Source: Planktotalea arctica (lineage in GTDB: Bacteria > Pseudomonadota > Alphaproteobacteria > Rhodobacterales > Rhodobacteraceae). From it: a stretch of 64,000 nucleotides of DNA. Position 1 is the first letter of the stretch, and the number at the start of each line of letters is the position of its first letter. Of the stretch, positions 45,779-53,256 are shown in pieces. The notes beneath the pieces were generated by a model, which made no database searches, was not told the origin of the DNA, and was given only the letters and a program-made list of their open reading frames with translations. The stretch lies in assembly GCF_002105285.1 (NCBI RefSeq), contig NZ_MUHR01000029.1:1-64000 (forward strand). Reading direction: 5' to 3'. Position numbers and translations under genes: made by a program.

Positions 45779-45812
45779 GCCGAAATTGGAACGCATGTTC
45801 CATGAATTCGGC
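45779..45812. promoter_or_regulatory. two-tier palindrome upstream of metY
   Basis: The inner repeat TGGAAC-GCAT-GTTCCA (45787-45802) is perfect. Outer arms GCCGAA (45779-45784) and TTCGGC (45807-45812) extend it to a 34-base imperfect hairpin. It lies about 75 bases upstream of the metY start and close to the end of the upstream glycosyltransferase gene. It may be an operator or a structured leader; the known SAM-II riboswitch sequence motifs are not seen. Confidence 0.4.
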
Positions 45813-45837
45813 GCATGAAAAACATGTGTTTTTCTGG

Positions 45838-46842
45838 TTAGCGCATCCAGAAGCCGGCTTTTTTGATCTGGTTGCGCAGCGCCTGTTCCTTGCGCGGCAG
45901 GTTCTCCTGATCGAACAGATCACGCACTTTCGCACCGCGCCCTTGATAGATCATCCGCTTGATTGCATCGGAGCCTTTCAGCACCTTCTTGATCTTGTTG
46001 GGCGCCGTCACCGTTTCCAAGACCTCAATCACGTGATCGCTCTCGCGTGCATAAAGCAGCGGCAGCATGCGGTAGTGACAACTGATATCTCCATCCAGAA
46101 GTCCGCGCGGAATAGCGTCCTTGGAGCCGCCAAAACTGTGGATCACAAGCGGCAATGCCACCTGATCAAGCCAGGGATCAAGGCTTTGCAGCACTAGTTC
46201 TTCGGGCGCATCATCACGAATGGCGCTCGCATATTCCAAAAAACGCGACCCGAACTTTTGCGGGCATTCGTAGTAGAAATAGCCCGCATTATAATAGGGG
46301 TAGCGGCGCCAGTATTCGTCCGGTTTGCTCAGATCGAGCGCGCTTTGAAAATCAAGGCCGAACTTGTCGTAAAGCGATTTCCAGATCGCGCCATATCCGG
46401 GCCCGTAAAGTTCAAGCTGCGGCCATGTGTTTTCACGGCGCAAGGACGCAGAGGGACGCGCGAAATCGAACGGCACCTCTGCCAGATCACCTGTGATTAA
46501 CGTGTCCGTGTCAAAAAAGATGAACGGCTCGCCTGCAGGCATCGACCCAAGCGCTTCGATCTTGTTGCCATAGGGGTAGCTTTTGCCGAAAACGTGGCTT
46601 TGAAATTGGATGAATTCACCGCCCAGCTCGATCAGCAAATCGCGCAATTCCCCCTCGGGCAAGCGCGGATCACGCTCCCAAAGCGGGCCGGGCATCGGTT
46701 CTGCGAGAAACAGGCGGCCTTGAAAACCGGGGTTTGTGTGGCGCAGCGAGGCCGCGAAAAGTGCCGCCTCGTAGGCCAATCTGCCGTTTTGAACAACGAT
46801 CATCACATTTAAGGATGGATTTTTGGTGCTCTTCTTTGCCAT
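45838..46842 (-). CDS. putative glycosyltransferase (GT8-like, DxD type)
   Basis: A 334-residue cytosolic protein. The start LNVMIVVQNGRLAYEAALFA and FIFFDTDTLITGDL (a DxD motif near residue 112) are typical of nucleotide-sugar-dependent GT-A folds. PYYNAGYFYYECPQKFGSRF and the later VIHSFGG-like segment resemble retaining glycosyltransferases of the GT8 type. No polysaccharide genes are adjacent. Sugar and acceptor unknown. It lies 131 bases upstream of metY on the same strand. Confidence 0.7.
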   Translation of the reverse strand: MAKKSTKNPSLNVMIVVQNGRLAYEAALFAASLRHTNPGFQGRLFLAEPMPGPLWERDPRLPEGELRDLLIELGGEFIQFQSHVFGKSYPYGNKIEALGSMPAGEPFIFFDTDTLITGDLAEVPFDFARPSASLRRENTWPQLELYGPGYGAIWKSLYDKFGLDFQSALDLSKPDEYWRRYPYYNAGYFYYECPQKFGSRFLEYASAIRDDAPEELVLQSLDPWLDQVALPLVIHSFGGSKDAIPRGLLDGDISCHYRMLPLLYARESDHVIEVLETVTAPNKIKKVLKGSDAIKRMIYQGRGAKVRDLFDQENLPRKEQALRNQIKKAGFWMR

Positions 46843-46960
46843 GCTCGCCCCATCTGCTCGCGGGTTTTTTACGACCGTACGCCGCCTTTTGCATAATTTC
46901 TAGAAGGCGTCGCGGGCAGGGCGAAAAGAATTGTGAAGAATTGGTTTTGGGAGACAGCAT

Positions 46961-47476
46961 ATGAAAACGAGTATAATTTTTCTAACTTTGCTCTTGGCTG
47001 CAAGCAGCGCGCAGGCGCAAAGCGGCTTTGGCGCGTCCGAGGTACAAAGCGGTGAGGGCACGGTGGGCGCAGACAGTTTCGATCTCACCGGCCTTGCGCC
47101 GGATGATCAAACGCCCACGGGCAAATTCACCACTGCGGCCGAGGTTGGCCCGATCTTGCAGATGACCAAGGACAGCTGGTCTGCCGTGCGCGAATATGAT
47201 GGGCAGGATCTGGTCTATTTCACCCATGTTTTAAGTTGGCGCTGCGGTTTGAAGGGTGCCAAGTTCTCAATTAATGAGGAACCCTTGCAGGATTTAGCGA
47301 TGCCCGAGTGCCACATGAAATTCAAACAGCCCAATGCTTTGATCGATGAAGAACCGCTTTTGAGCTACAAGCGTTACGCGCTTGGGAGCGTGAAATCGGT
47401 GCGCGTCGATCTGCTGCTGGATAATCTGACGGTGCAATCGGTGACGCTGCTGCGCGAGAATATGTTGATCCCGTAA
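46961..47476 (+). CDS. secreted protein of unknown function
   Basis: I do not recognise a family. The 171-residue product has a Sec signal peptide (1-20, ending SSAQAQ) and a mature domain with two cysteines (WRCGLKGAKF and MPECHMKF) that could form a disulfide. The start has a GGGAG motif upstream. It lies just before the B12 riboswitch but the long leader indicates separate transcription. Proteins of this type occur widely in marine Rhodobacteraceae genomes as hypothetical proteins. Confidence 0.72.
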   Translation: MKTSIIFLTLLLAASSAQAQSGFGASEVQSGEGTVGADSFDLTGLAPDDQTPTGKFTTAAEVGPILQMTKDSWSAVREYDGQDLVYFTHVLSWRCGLKGAKFSINEEPLQDLAMPECHMKFKQPNALIDEEPLLSYKRYALGSVKSVRVDLLLDNLTVQSVTLLRENMLIP

Positions 47477-47604
47477 AACGATCGCTGTGTCTTTTTGTGA
47501 GCGGTATGCGCTTGAGGGTGAAGCCGAGATCACCGGCAAGTACGGCGATCAGATGTGGGGGCAGTTGACGCGAATTGTAAAGTCGGTAAAAGCTAGGCCT
47601 AGAT

Positions 47605-47843
47605 GGTTTTCGGGCGGCGAAGATGCGCCCGGAATGAAAAGGGAATACGGTGAGGTTGAGCCAACGCGCGCCAAACCCGTGACTGCCCCCGCAACTGTGA
47701 GCGGTGAGCGATTTCGAAATGTACCACTGGGCCGCGTTTGGCTTGGGAAGGTTCGAAAAAGCCTCGACCCGCAAGTCAGGAGACCTGCCATCAGCGGTGC
47801 ATTTCGCATCGTCCTTGCAACCCAACCCGGACGGGGTGTCCGG
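47605..47843 (+). ncRNA. cobalamin (B12) riboswitch
   Basis: The conserved elements occur in order: AAAGGGAAT and GGTGAGG (47638-47655), CTGCCCCCGCAACTGTGAGC (47683-47702), the CCACTGGG (47724-47731), TTGGGAAGG (47743-47751) and the B12 box AAGTCAGGAGACCTGCC (47773-47789). Then comes a perfect hairpin CCGGAC-GGGGT-GTCCGG (47827-47843) that ends three bases before the AGGAG site of the next small frame. It could mask or expose that site. Adenosylcobalamin binding would repress the uptake genes below. The region 47477-47604 holds no supported gene. Confidence 0.95.
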
Positions 47844-47854
47844 ATCAGGAGAAC

Positions 47855-47959
47855 ATGATGGCTTCACGGATTTTCCCGTGCTCGAGAACATGCACGCCCG
47901 GATGTCACATCGCCCCGCAGATTAGCGCAGGGCAAGATGGCACAGGCACTTCACCATAA
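47855..47959 (+). CDS. 34-residue cysteine-rich small protein in the riboswitch-controlled transcript
   Basis: A short frame begins with ATGATG four bases after a strong AGGAG site and directly after the riboswitch expression hairpin. It ends at a TAA 75 bases before the transporter ATPase. Residues 6-20 are cysteine-rich (IFPCSRTCTPGCHIAP), with a C-x3-C-x3-C-H pattern that could bind a metal or heme-like ligand. I do not recognise a family. Evidence is the ribosome binding site, position and cysteine pattern. It could instead be a leader peptide. Confidence 0.5.
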   Translation: MMASRIFPCSRTCTPGCHIAPQISAGQDGTGTSP

Positions 47960-48034
47960 CAAAATCGTAGGAACATCGTGCAGGCTGGACGCACGCGCTG
48001 CGCGCTTGTCCGCCGCAACGCCGGGGCAAAGTGC

Positions 48035-48817
48035 ATGAGCGCCGCCGAACTGGAGGTGCAAGGCGCGGCGTGGACGCCGGACAAGGCCACGCCGCGCGTG
48101 CTGCATCCCACCAGTTTCAAGGTGGGTGCCGGGCGCGTGCTGGGTATCGTCGGCCCGAACGGCGCGGGTAAATCGACGCTCTTACGGCTGCTTTATCGTT
48201 TCCAACGTCCCAGCATCGGGCAAATCCTGATCGACGGGCAGGATATCTGGGCCTTGCCTGCGCGCGCTGTCGCGCGGCGTATCGCGGCGGTTTTGCAAGA
48301 ACAGGCCTCGCCCTTCGGGCTAAGCGTGCGCGAGATTACCGCGCTCGGACGCACGCCGCATCGCGCGGGGTTGGCGATGTCTGCTCGGCGCGACGCTGCT
48401 GTGGTGCAGCAGGTGCTGGACAGGCTGAGCCTTCAAAACCTTGCGGATCGTCCCTTCGCCACCCTGTCCGGCGGAGAGCGCCAGCGCGTGATGATTGCGC
48501 GCGCACTGGCGCAGGAACCGCAAGTGTTGATCCTTGATGAGCCGACGAACCATCTGGATGTGCGCCACCAGCTTGAAGTTGTTTCGCTTATTCGTACGCT
48601 TGGTCTGACGGTCGTGGTGTCCTTGCATGATCTCAACATGGCGGTCGGGGTTTGCGATGATGTGCTTGTCCTCGACGGTGGCCGCCCGCAAGGCTTCGGC
48701 CCGCCCGCCACGCTTTTGAGCGACGCGCTCGTGTCCAAAACCTTTCGCGTGCAGGCGCGGCGTGAACATCTCGCCCCCAGCGGCGCGGCACATTTTTCCT
48801 TCACCCTGCCACAATGA
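48035..48817 (+). CDS. btuD: corrinoid ABC transporter ATP-binding protein (BtuD-like)
   Basis: A 260-residue ATPase of the FecCD-type transporters: Walker A GPNGAGKSTLLR (near 40-51), Q-loop AAVLQEQASPF, signature TLSGGERQRVMIARAL, Walker B VLILDEPTNHLDVRHQ and the H-loop VVSLHDLNMA. It heads a set with binding protein and permease below a cobalamin riboswitch, which points to corrinoid uptake. The ATG at 48035 gives the normal N-terminus. A GTG at 47978 has a better Shine-Dalgarno (TAGGAA) and would add 19 basic residues, so the start is uncertain. Confidence 0.88.
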   Translation: MSAAELEVQGAAWTPDKATPRVLHPTSFKVGAGRVLGIVGPNGAGKSTLLRLLYRFQRPSIGQILIDGQDIWALPARAVARRIAAVLQEQASPFGLSVREITALGRTPHRAGLAMSARRDAAVVQQVLDRLSLQNLADRPFATLSGGERQRVMIARALAQEPQVLILDEPTNHLDVRHQLEVVSLIRTLGLTVVVSLHDLNMAVGVCDDVLVLDGGRPQGFGPPATLLSDALVSKTFRVQARREHLAPSGAAHFSFTLPQ

Positions 48818-48840
48818 CCCAAATTAAAAGGGCTGACCTT

Positions 48841-49776
48841 ATGAAACTCACTCTTGCTACACTTACTGCGATGTCCTTGGCTGGCAGCGCGCTGGCGCAA
48901 ACAACGGTGCAAAGCTGCGATCGGAGCGTTACCTTTGATGCACCGCCGCAGGCTGCGATTTCTAACGACGTCAACCTGACCGAAATGATGCTGGTGCTGG
49001 GCCTTGCAGAGCGCATGGTCGGCTACACGGGAATTTCCGGCTGGAAGACTTTGGACGCCAACATGACCGCCGGGATCGAGCAATTGCCCGAGCTGTCGGC
49101 CAAATACCCGTCCAAGGAAGTGCTGATCGGCGCAGATGCCGATTTCTTCTTTGCGGGCTGGAACTATGGCATGAAAGTGGGTGGGGAAGTGACGCCCGAA
49201 ACGCTGGAACCTTTCGGGATCAAGGTCTACGAGCTGACGGAAAGCTGCATCCATATCGGTGAAAAGGACGCCGCCTCCATGGCGGATATGTACGGTGATC
49301 TGCGCAATCTTGGTGCGATTTTCGACGTGAGCGCGCGCGCAGAAGCGTTGATCACGGGTTATGAGGCCGAACTGGCCAGCTTCCTTGCGGCGCAGCCCGC
49401 GCTCGCTGCTGCGCCGCGCGTCTTCGTCTATGACAGCGGCGAGGACGTGCCCTTTACTGCCGGGCGCTACGCCATGCCCAACGCCTTGATCGAAGCCGCC
49501 GGGGGCCGAAACCTGATGGACGATCTGGAAAAAAGCTGGGCCACGGTCAGCTGGGAAGCGGTGGTCGAGCGCGATCCGGAAGTCATCGTGATCGTCAACT
49601 ACGGCGAGGTTACGGCGGATCAGAAACGCGCGTTTATGATGTCCAACCCCGCCTTTGCCGATATGGATGCAGTGCGCAATGACCGCTTTGTTGTGCTCGA
49701 ATATGTCGAGGCAACGCCGGGGCCGCGCAACATCGAAGCGATCAAGACGCTTGCTACAGCGTTTCGCGGGAACTAG
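48841..49776 (+). CDS. btuF: corrinoid ABC transporter substrate-binding protein (BtuF-like)
   Basis: Periplasmic helical-backbone binding protein, 311 residues from 48841, with signal peptide MKLTLATLTAMSLAGSALAQ. It has the TroA/BtuF-like two-lobe layout: NDVNLTEMMLVLGLAERMVG in the first lobe and RVFVYDSGEDVPF with AGGRNLMDDL in the second. An alternative start at 48814 overlaps the ATPase stop (ATGA) and adds nine residues; the shorter start has AAAAGGG upstream and a cleaner signal peptide. Corrinoid as ligand follows from the riboswitch upstream; iron-siderophore binding would be the alternative. Confidence 0.86.
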   Translation: MKLTLATLTAMSLAGSALAQTTVQSCDRSVTFDAPPQAAISNDVNLTEMMLVLGLAERMVGYTGISGWKTLDANMTAGIEQLPELSAKYPSKEVLIGADADFFFAGWNYGMKVGGEVTPETLEPFGIKVYELTESCIHIGEKDAASMADMYGDLRNLGAIFDVSARAEALITGYEAELASFLAAQPALAAAPRVFVYDSGEDVPFTAGRYAMPNALIEAAGGRNLMDDLEKSWATVSWEAVVERDPEVIVIVNYGEVTADQKRAFMMSNPAFADMDAVRNDRFVVLEYVEATPGPRNIEAIKTLATAFRGN

Positions 49777-49782
49777 CGCGCG

Positions 49783-50832
49783 ATGAAGGCGTCGCCGCTG
49801 CGATCCGGACTGTTTCGACGCGCTGGCGGCGCGCTGTGGTGCGTTGGCGCACTGGCTTTGATCGGCTCGCTTTCGATCGCGGTGAGCGTGGGGGCGGTCT
49901 CGGTACCGCTTGAAGTGGTCTGGGGCATCTTGATCAACAAGATCGCCCCCGATTTGATCGTGCAAAGCTGGTCGGCAGGGCGCGAGGCGATCGTCTGGGA
50001 TATCCGCTTTCCACGGGCAATTCTGGCCTGTTTCGTCGGCGCAGGATTGGCCATGGTCGGCGCGAGCTTGCAAGCGGTCACGCGCAATCCGCTGGCTGAT
50101 CCGCATTTGCTCGGTATTTCCGCAGGCGGCGCGTTCGGTGCGATTCTGGCCTTGCTGCACACGGGGCTGTTTATCGGGCTTTTGACGGTGCCGCTTTTGG
50201 CATTCCTCGGCTCGCTCGGGGCGACGCTGCTGGTGCTGGGCGTGTCGCAGTTTGCCTCGGCGACCAGCGCTGATCGTTTGGTGCTGGCAGGGGTTGCCGT
50301 GTCCTTCATCGTGATGTCTGCCGCCAACGTGTTGATTTTCATGGGTGACCCACGCGCCACGCATACGGTCGTGTTTTGGATGCTGGGCGGGCTTGGCCTC
50401 GCGCAGTGGGACCAGTTGATCTATCCCGCGACGGTGCTTGCGCTGTGCGGGGCCTACCTTTGGCTGAAATCGGGAACGTTGAACGCGATGACGCTGGGGG
50501 ATGAAACCGCGACGACGCTGGGCATTCCCGTTGCGCGCTTTCGGCTTGGCATCTTCGTGATCGGCGCACTGATCACTGGCGTCATGGTGGCGTTTTCTGG
50601 CATCATCGGCTTTGTGGGCTTGATGATTCCGCATATTGTGCGTCTTCTGGTGGGAGGCGATTACCGCCGCCTACTGCCGCTTTGTGCGCTGTGCGGCGCG
50701 ATCTTTCTGGTCTGGGCCGATATCATCGCGCGCACCGTGATGGCCCCCGATGATATGCCAATCGGCATCGTCACTGGCTTGATCGGTGGTGTTTTCTTCA
50801 TCTGGCTCTTGCGCCGCCGTTTCGCGAGTTAG
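49783..50832 (+). CDS. btuC: corrinoid ABC transporter permease (BtuC/FecCD family)
   Basis: A 349-residue membrane protein with about ten segments. The FecCD signatures are intact: WDIRFPRAILACFVGAGLAM (near 66-85), the coupling-helix region NPLADPHLLGISAGGAFGA, and late GIIGFVGLMIPHIVRLLVGG. It follows the binding protein by six bases and completes the riboswitch-regulated transporter. The order ATPase, binding protein, permease is less common than binding protein first. Confidence 0.92.
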   Translation: MKASPLRSGLFRRAGGALWCVGALALIGSLSIAVSVGAVSVPLEVVWGILINKIAPDLIVQSWSAGREAIVWDIRFPRAILACFVGAGLAMVGASLQAVTRNPLADPHLLGISAGGAFGAILALLHTGLFIGLLTVPLLAFLGSLGATLLVLGVSQFASATSADRLVLAGVAVSFIVMSAANVLIFMGDPRATHTVVFWMLGGLGLAQWDQLIYPATVLALCGAYLWLKSGTLNAMTLGDETATTLGIPVARFRLGIFVIGALITGVMVAFSGIIGFVGLMIPHIVRLLVGGDYRRLLPLCALCGAIFLVWADIIARTVMAPDDMPIGIVTGLIGGVFFIWLLRRRFAS

Positions 50833-50950
50833 GGCAGCCCGCGAGAAAGCAGGAATGCGCCTTTTGAAGTTTGCCCCCGATGACAGCCTTTGACCGCGTT
50901 TTTGTAGAATCCTATCCAAGATAGTCGATGCGTTCAAGGCGGAGCACGGT

Positions 50951-51526
50951 GTGCAGACCACGCCGCAAACCTTTATCGACGCGCGCCGTATCGGCGGCTT
51001 CGATGATCCGGGCGCATATTTCGGCAAAGCAGTCGCGTCCGAGGATGCAACGAGCTACCGGCCCGTCATCTCCCTATTCGCCATCGCTGCTTTGTTGGTG
51101 GTTGCGCTCACCTGGCTCATGCTTGGAGCTGTGTTTGCAGGGCGCAGCGTGGAGTGGTTCATCGCGATCGCGATGGTGTTGCTGGATTTGCAAAAGCTGC
51201 AAGACGTCGAGCGCTTCGAAACGATGTTTCTGAACTGCGATCTGTTGGCACAGCGTTGGGTGCGCTACGAATTTGTCTATCCCTTGGTCGAAACGGGGGC
51301 GGGTCTGCTTATGCTGGCGGGCGTTTTCACGTGGCTGTCCGCGCCTGCCGCATTGATCATCGCCAGCATCGGCGCGGTAAGTGTGTTCAAAGCAGTCTAT
51401 ATCGACAAGCGCGATTTGAAATGTGCCTGCGTTGGCGGGAAAAGCAAGGTTCCGCTGGGGCTCGTGTCGCTGACGGAAAACCTGATGATGATTGGGATGG
51501 CGATCTGGATGCTCTCGAAGCTGTGA
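50951..51526 (+). CDS. MauE-like membrane protein
   Basis: A 191-residue protein from a GTG start with four membrane segments (about 45-70, 73-90, 105-130, 165-190) and the MauE/DoxX layout. A CxC pair occurs in RDLKCACVGGKSKVPLG, between segments. MauE homologues are linked to disulfide formation or cofactor maturation in periplasmic redox enzymes. It starts just ahead of the cytochrome/CopCD/oxidase set, where it may help mature those proteins. The start follows an AAGGCGGAGCAC region; it is the most natural N-terminus but not certain. Confidence 0.68.
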   Translation: MQTTPQTFIDARRIGGFDDPGAYFGKAVASEDATSYRPVISLFAIAALLVVALTWLMLGAVFAGRSVEWFIAIAMVLLDLQKLQDVERFETMFLNCDLLAQRWVRYEFVYPLVETGAGLLMLAGVFTWLSAPAALIIASIGAVSVFKAVYIDKRDLKCACVGGKSKVPLGLVSLTENLMMIGMAIWMLSKL

Positions 51527-51541
51527 TCAGAAATCGTTTGA

Positions 51542-51560
51542 CCCTCCCCCAAGGGGAGGG
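51542..51560 (+). other. small hairpin after the MauE-like gene
   Basis: CCCTCCCC pairs with GGGGAGGG around CAA. It has no T-tract (CTTAGCG follows), so it may be a processing or pausing hairpin between the MauE-like gene and the first cytochrome gene rather than a terminator. Confidence 0.4.
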
Positions 51561-51599
51561 CTTAGCGATGCCCGGAACACAAAAGGATCCGTGCATTCA

Positions 51600-52022
51600 A
51601 TGAGAGCAAAAATAGCAATTGCAGCTGTCTTGGGGCTTGGCCTTTTGGGCTATGCGATGTGGCCAAAGCCAACAGCTAGTGGGACGGGCAGCATGAAGGG
51701 CGGCGTGCTTGCCGAGGTGCAGCTTCCCGAAACCCTGACGCAGAATGCGCAGATCGGAAAACGCGGCTATGATGCCAAATGCGCGGTGTGCCATGGGCCG
51801 AACGGGGCGGGCCAAGATGGCGTCGCGCCCCCTTTGGTGCACATTATTTATGAGCCGAGCCATCACGGCGATGAAGCGTTCCAGCGCGCCGCTGCGATGG
51901 GCGTGCGCGCGCATCACTGGCGTTTTGGGAATATGCCAGCTGTGGAGGGGCTTACGCGGGCGGATGTCGCGATGATCACCGCCTATGTTCGCGAACTTCA
52001 ACGCGCCAACGGGATCAATTGA
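51600..52022 (+). CDS. exported or anchored c-type cytochrome
   Basis: A 140-residue class I cytochrome c. It has an N-terminal hydrophobic segment (about 5-20) and a heme site CAVCH (C61, C64, H65); the distal methionine is probably in FGNMPAVEGLTRADV. A periplasmic mono-heme electron carrier, likely anchored. It precedes CopC by 33 bases. Together with the second cytochrome it may hand electrons to or from the multicopper oxidase, an inference from gene order. Confidence 0.87.
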   Translation: MRAKIAIAAVLGLGLLGYAMWPKPTASGTGSMKGGVLAEVQLPETLTQNAQIGKRGYDAKCAVCHGPNGAGQDGVAPPLVHIIYEPSHHGDEAFQRAAAMGVRAHHWRFGNMPAVEGLTRADVAMITAYVRELQRANGIN

Positions 52023-52055
52023 ACGCGGCGGCAAAACGAAAGAATGGAAACGAAG

Positions 52056-52397
52056 ATGAAGAAAATATGGCTTGCCGGCATGATTGCAATTTGGGCAACG
52101 GGCGCGATGGCGCATTCGCCTCTTGATGAAACGCGCCCAGAGAGCGGGACGGTCGTGGGCGAAATGCCGAGCGAAATCCTGATGAATTTCAAAGGGGATA
52201 TCCGGCTGACACGCGTCACGATCACCCATGCGGAAAAACATAGCATGGACATGGACCTTGGTGCGCAAAACACGTTCATGCAGGAATTTGCCTTGCCGAT
52301 GCACGACATGGGCGCGGGCGGTTACACGGTTGAATGGCGCGGCCTTGGGGCGGATGGGCATGTGCTTAGCGGCAGCTTCAGCTTTAGCGTAGAATGA
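52056..52397 (+). CDS. copC: periplasmic copper-binding protein CopC
   Basis: A 113-residue protein with signal peptide 1-19, cleaved before His-20 so the mature chain starts HSPLDETRP. This N-terminal histidine together with D100 and H102 in ADGHVLSG forms the Cu(II) site of CopC. The methionine-rich cuprous site is reduced (MDMDLG and MQEFALPMHDM remain). The ATG at 52056 begins the signal peptide; another at 52044 would add four residues. The stop overlaps copD by four bases. Confidence 0.92.
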   Translation: MKKIWLAGMIAIWATGAMAHSPLDETRPESGTVVGEMPSEILMNFKGDIRLTRVTITHAEKHSMDMDLGAQNTFMQEFALPMHDMGAGGYTVEWRGLGADGHVLSGSFSFSVE

Positions 52398-53248
52398 TCT
52401 GGCCGGATGGGTTCGCGCTGGCCGTTATGGCCACGAAATTTGCGCTCTACCTTGGCGTGCTGGGCGCGGCTGGCACGGTCATGGCGGCGTTGATGTTCCG
52501 GCTTGAGCGCACGCGCGCGCTGGCGGGTGGATTTGCTATTGTCGGGGCAGGGGCGGCGCTTTTTGATTTTTCGCTGCGCGGCGGCAATCTGGCGGGTGAA
52601 ATGAGCGGCATGATCGACCCCGAGATGCTTGGCTTGCTGTGGAGCACATCTGTCGGCACCGCCTTGCTGTTGCGCCTTTGCGGTCTCGGCTTGCTGATTA
52701 CGGGCCTGTTCATGGCGCGCGCCGGGCCTTGGGTGTCGGTGGTGGGCGGTGTGATCGCGATCTTTTCATTTCTTCAGGTCGGGCATATCTCTGCGCGCGA
52801 TACCACGCTTCTTGATCTGGCATTGACGCTGCACTTGTTGGCGATCGCCCTGTGGATCGGTATACTGGTGCCCTTGAAACGCTTGACCTACGCTGCGCAG
52901 AGCTATGCTATGGCCGCGGATGTTGGGCATCGCTTTGGTGTCGTGGCCTCTGTCACCGTTCCCGCGCTTATCCTTGTGGGCGGCTATATGGGCTACCAGC
53001 TTGTCGGATCGTTTTCGGCGCTTGTCGGATCTGGGTACGGGCAGGCGTTGATCATCAAGGCCGTGCTGTTTGCGGCTCTTTTGGGGCTGGGCGCGCTTAA
53101 TAAACTGCGCTTTGTACCTGCGCTGCGCATCGGTGATCCTGCCGCTGCGACCCATCTGCGCAACTCCATTCGCGTCGAAGGGCTGATCATTCTTGGGATA
53201 CTCGGCGTGAGCGCCATCCTGACCAGCAATCTGGCGTTACCATTATGA
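52394..53248 (+). CDS. copD: copper resistance membrane protein CopD
   Basis: Inner-membrane partner of CopC, 284 residues with about eight membrane segments. The conserved core HLLAIALWIGILVPLKRLTY (near 150-170) and FGVVASVTVPALILVGGYMGY match the CopD domain, whose histidines and tryptophan line a copper path. It overlaps copC and ends just before the multicopper oxidase start, so all three are translated together. Whether it imports copper for enzyme loading or relieves toxicity is not shown by sequence. Confidence 0.92.
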   Translation: MIWPDGFALAVMATKFALYLGVLGAAGTVMAALMFRLERTRALAGGFAIVGAGAALFDFSLRGGNLAGEMSGMIDPEMLGLLWSTSVGTALLLRLCGLGLLITGLFMARAGPWVSVVGGVIAIFSFLQVGHISARDTTLLDLALTLHLLAIALWIGILVPLKRLTYAAQSYAMAADVGHRFGVVASVTVPALILVGGYMGYQLVGSFSALVGSGYGQALIIKAVLFAALLGLGALNKLRFVPALRIGDPAAATHLRNSIRVEGLIILGILGVSAILTSNLALPL

Positions 53249-53256
53249 GGCTTTCC

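Noticed and set aside
45707-45837. SAM-II riboswitch upstream of metY
   Set aside because: The conserved SAM-II leader sequences are not present. Only a nested palindrome is seen.
47487-47858. Protein-coding gene in the interval of the B12 riboswitch
   Set aside because: The open frame crosses all conserved riboswitch elements, which fully explain the sequence conservation.
48433-50634. 733-residue open frame on the minus strand opposite the corrinoid transporter genes
   Set aside because: It is a low-complexity Arg/His/Gln-rich shadow of the btuD-btuF-btuC genes caused by high GC and codon bias. The transporter genes are clear on the plus strand.
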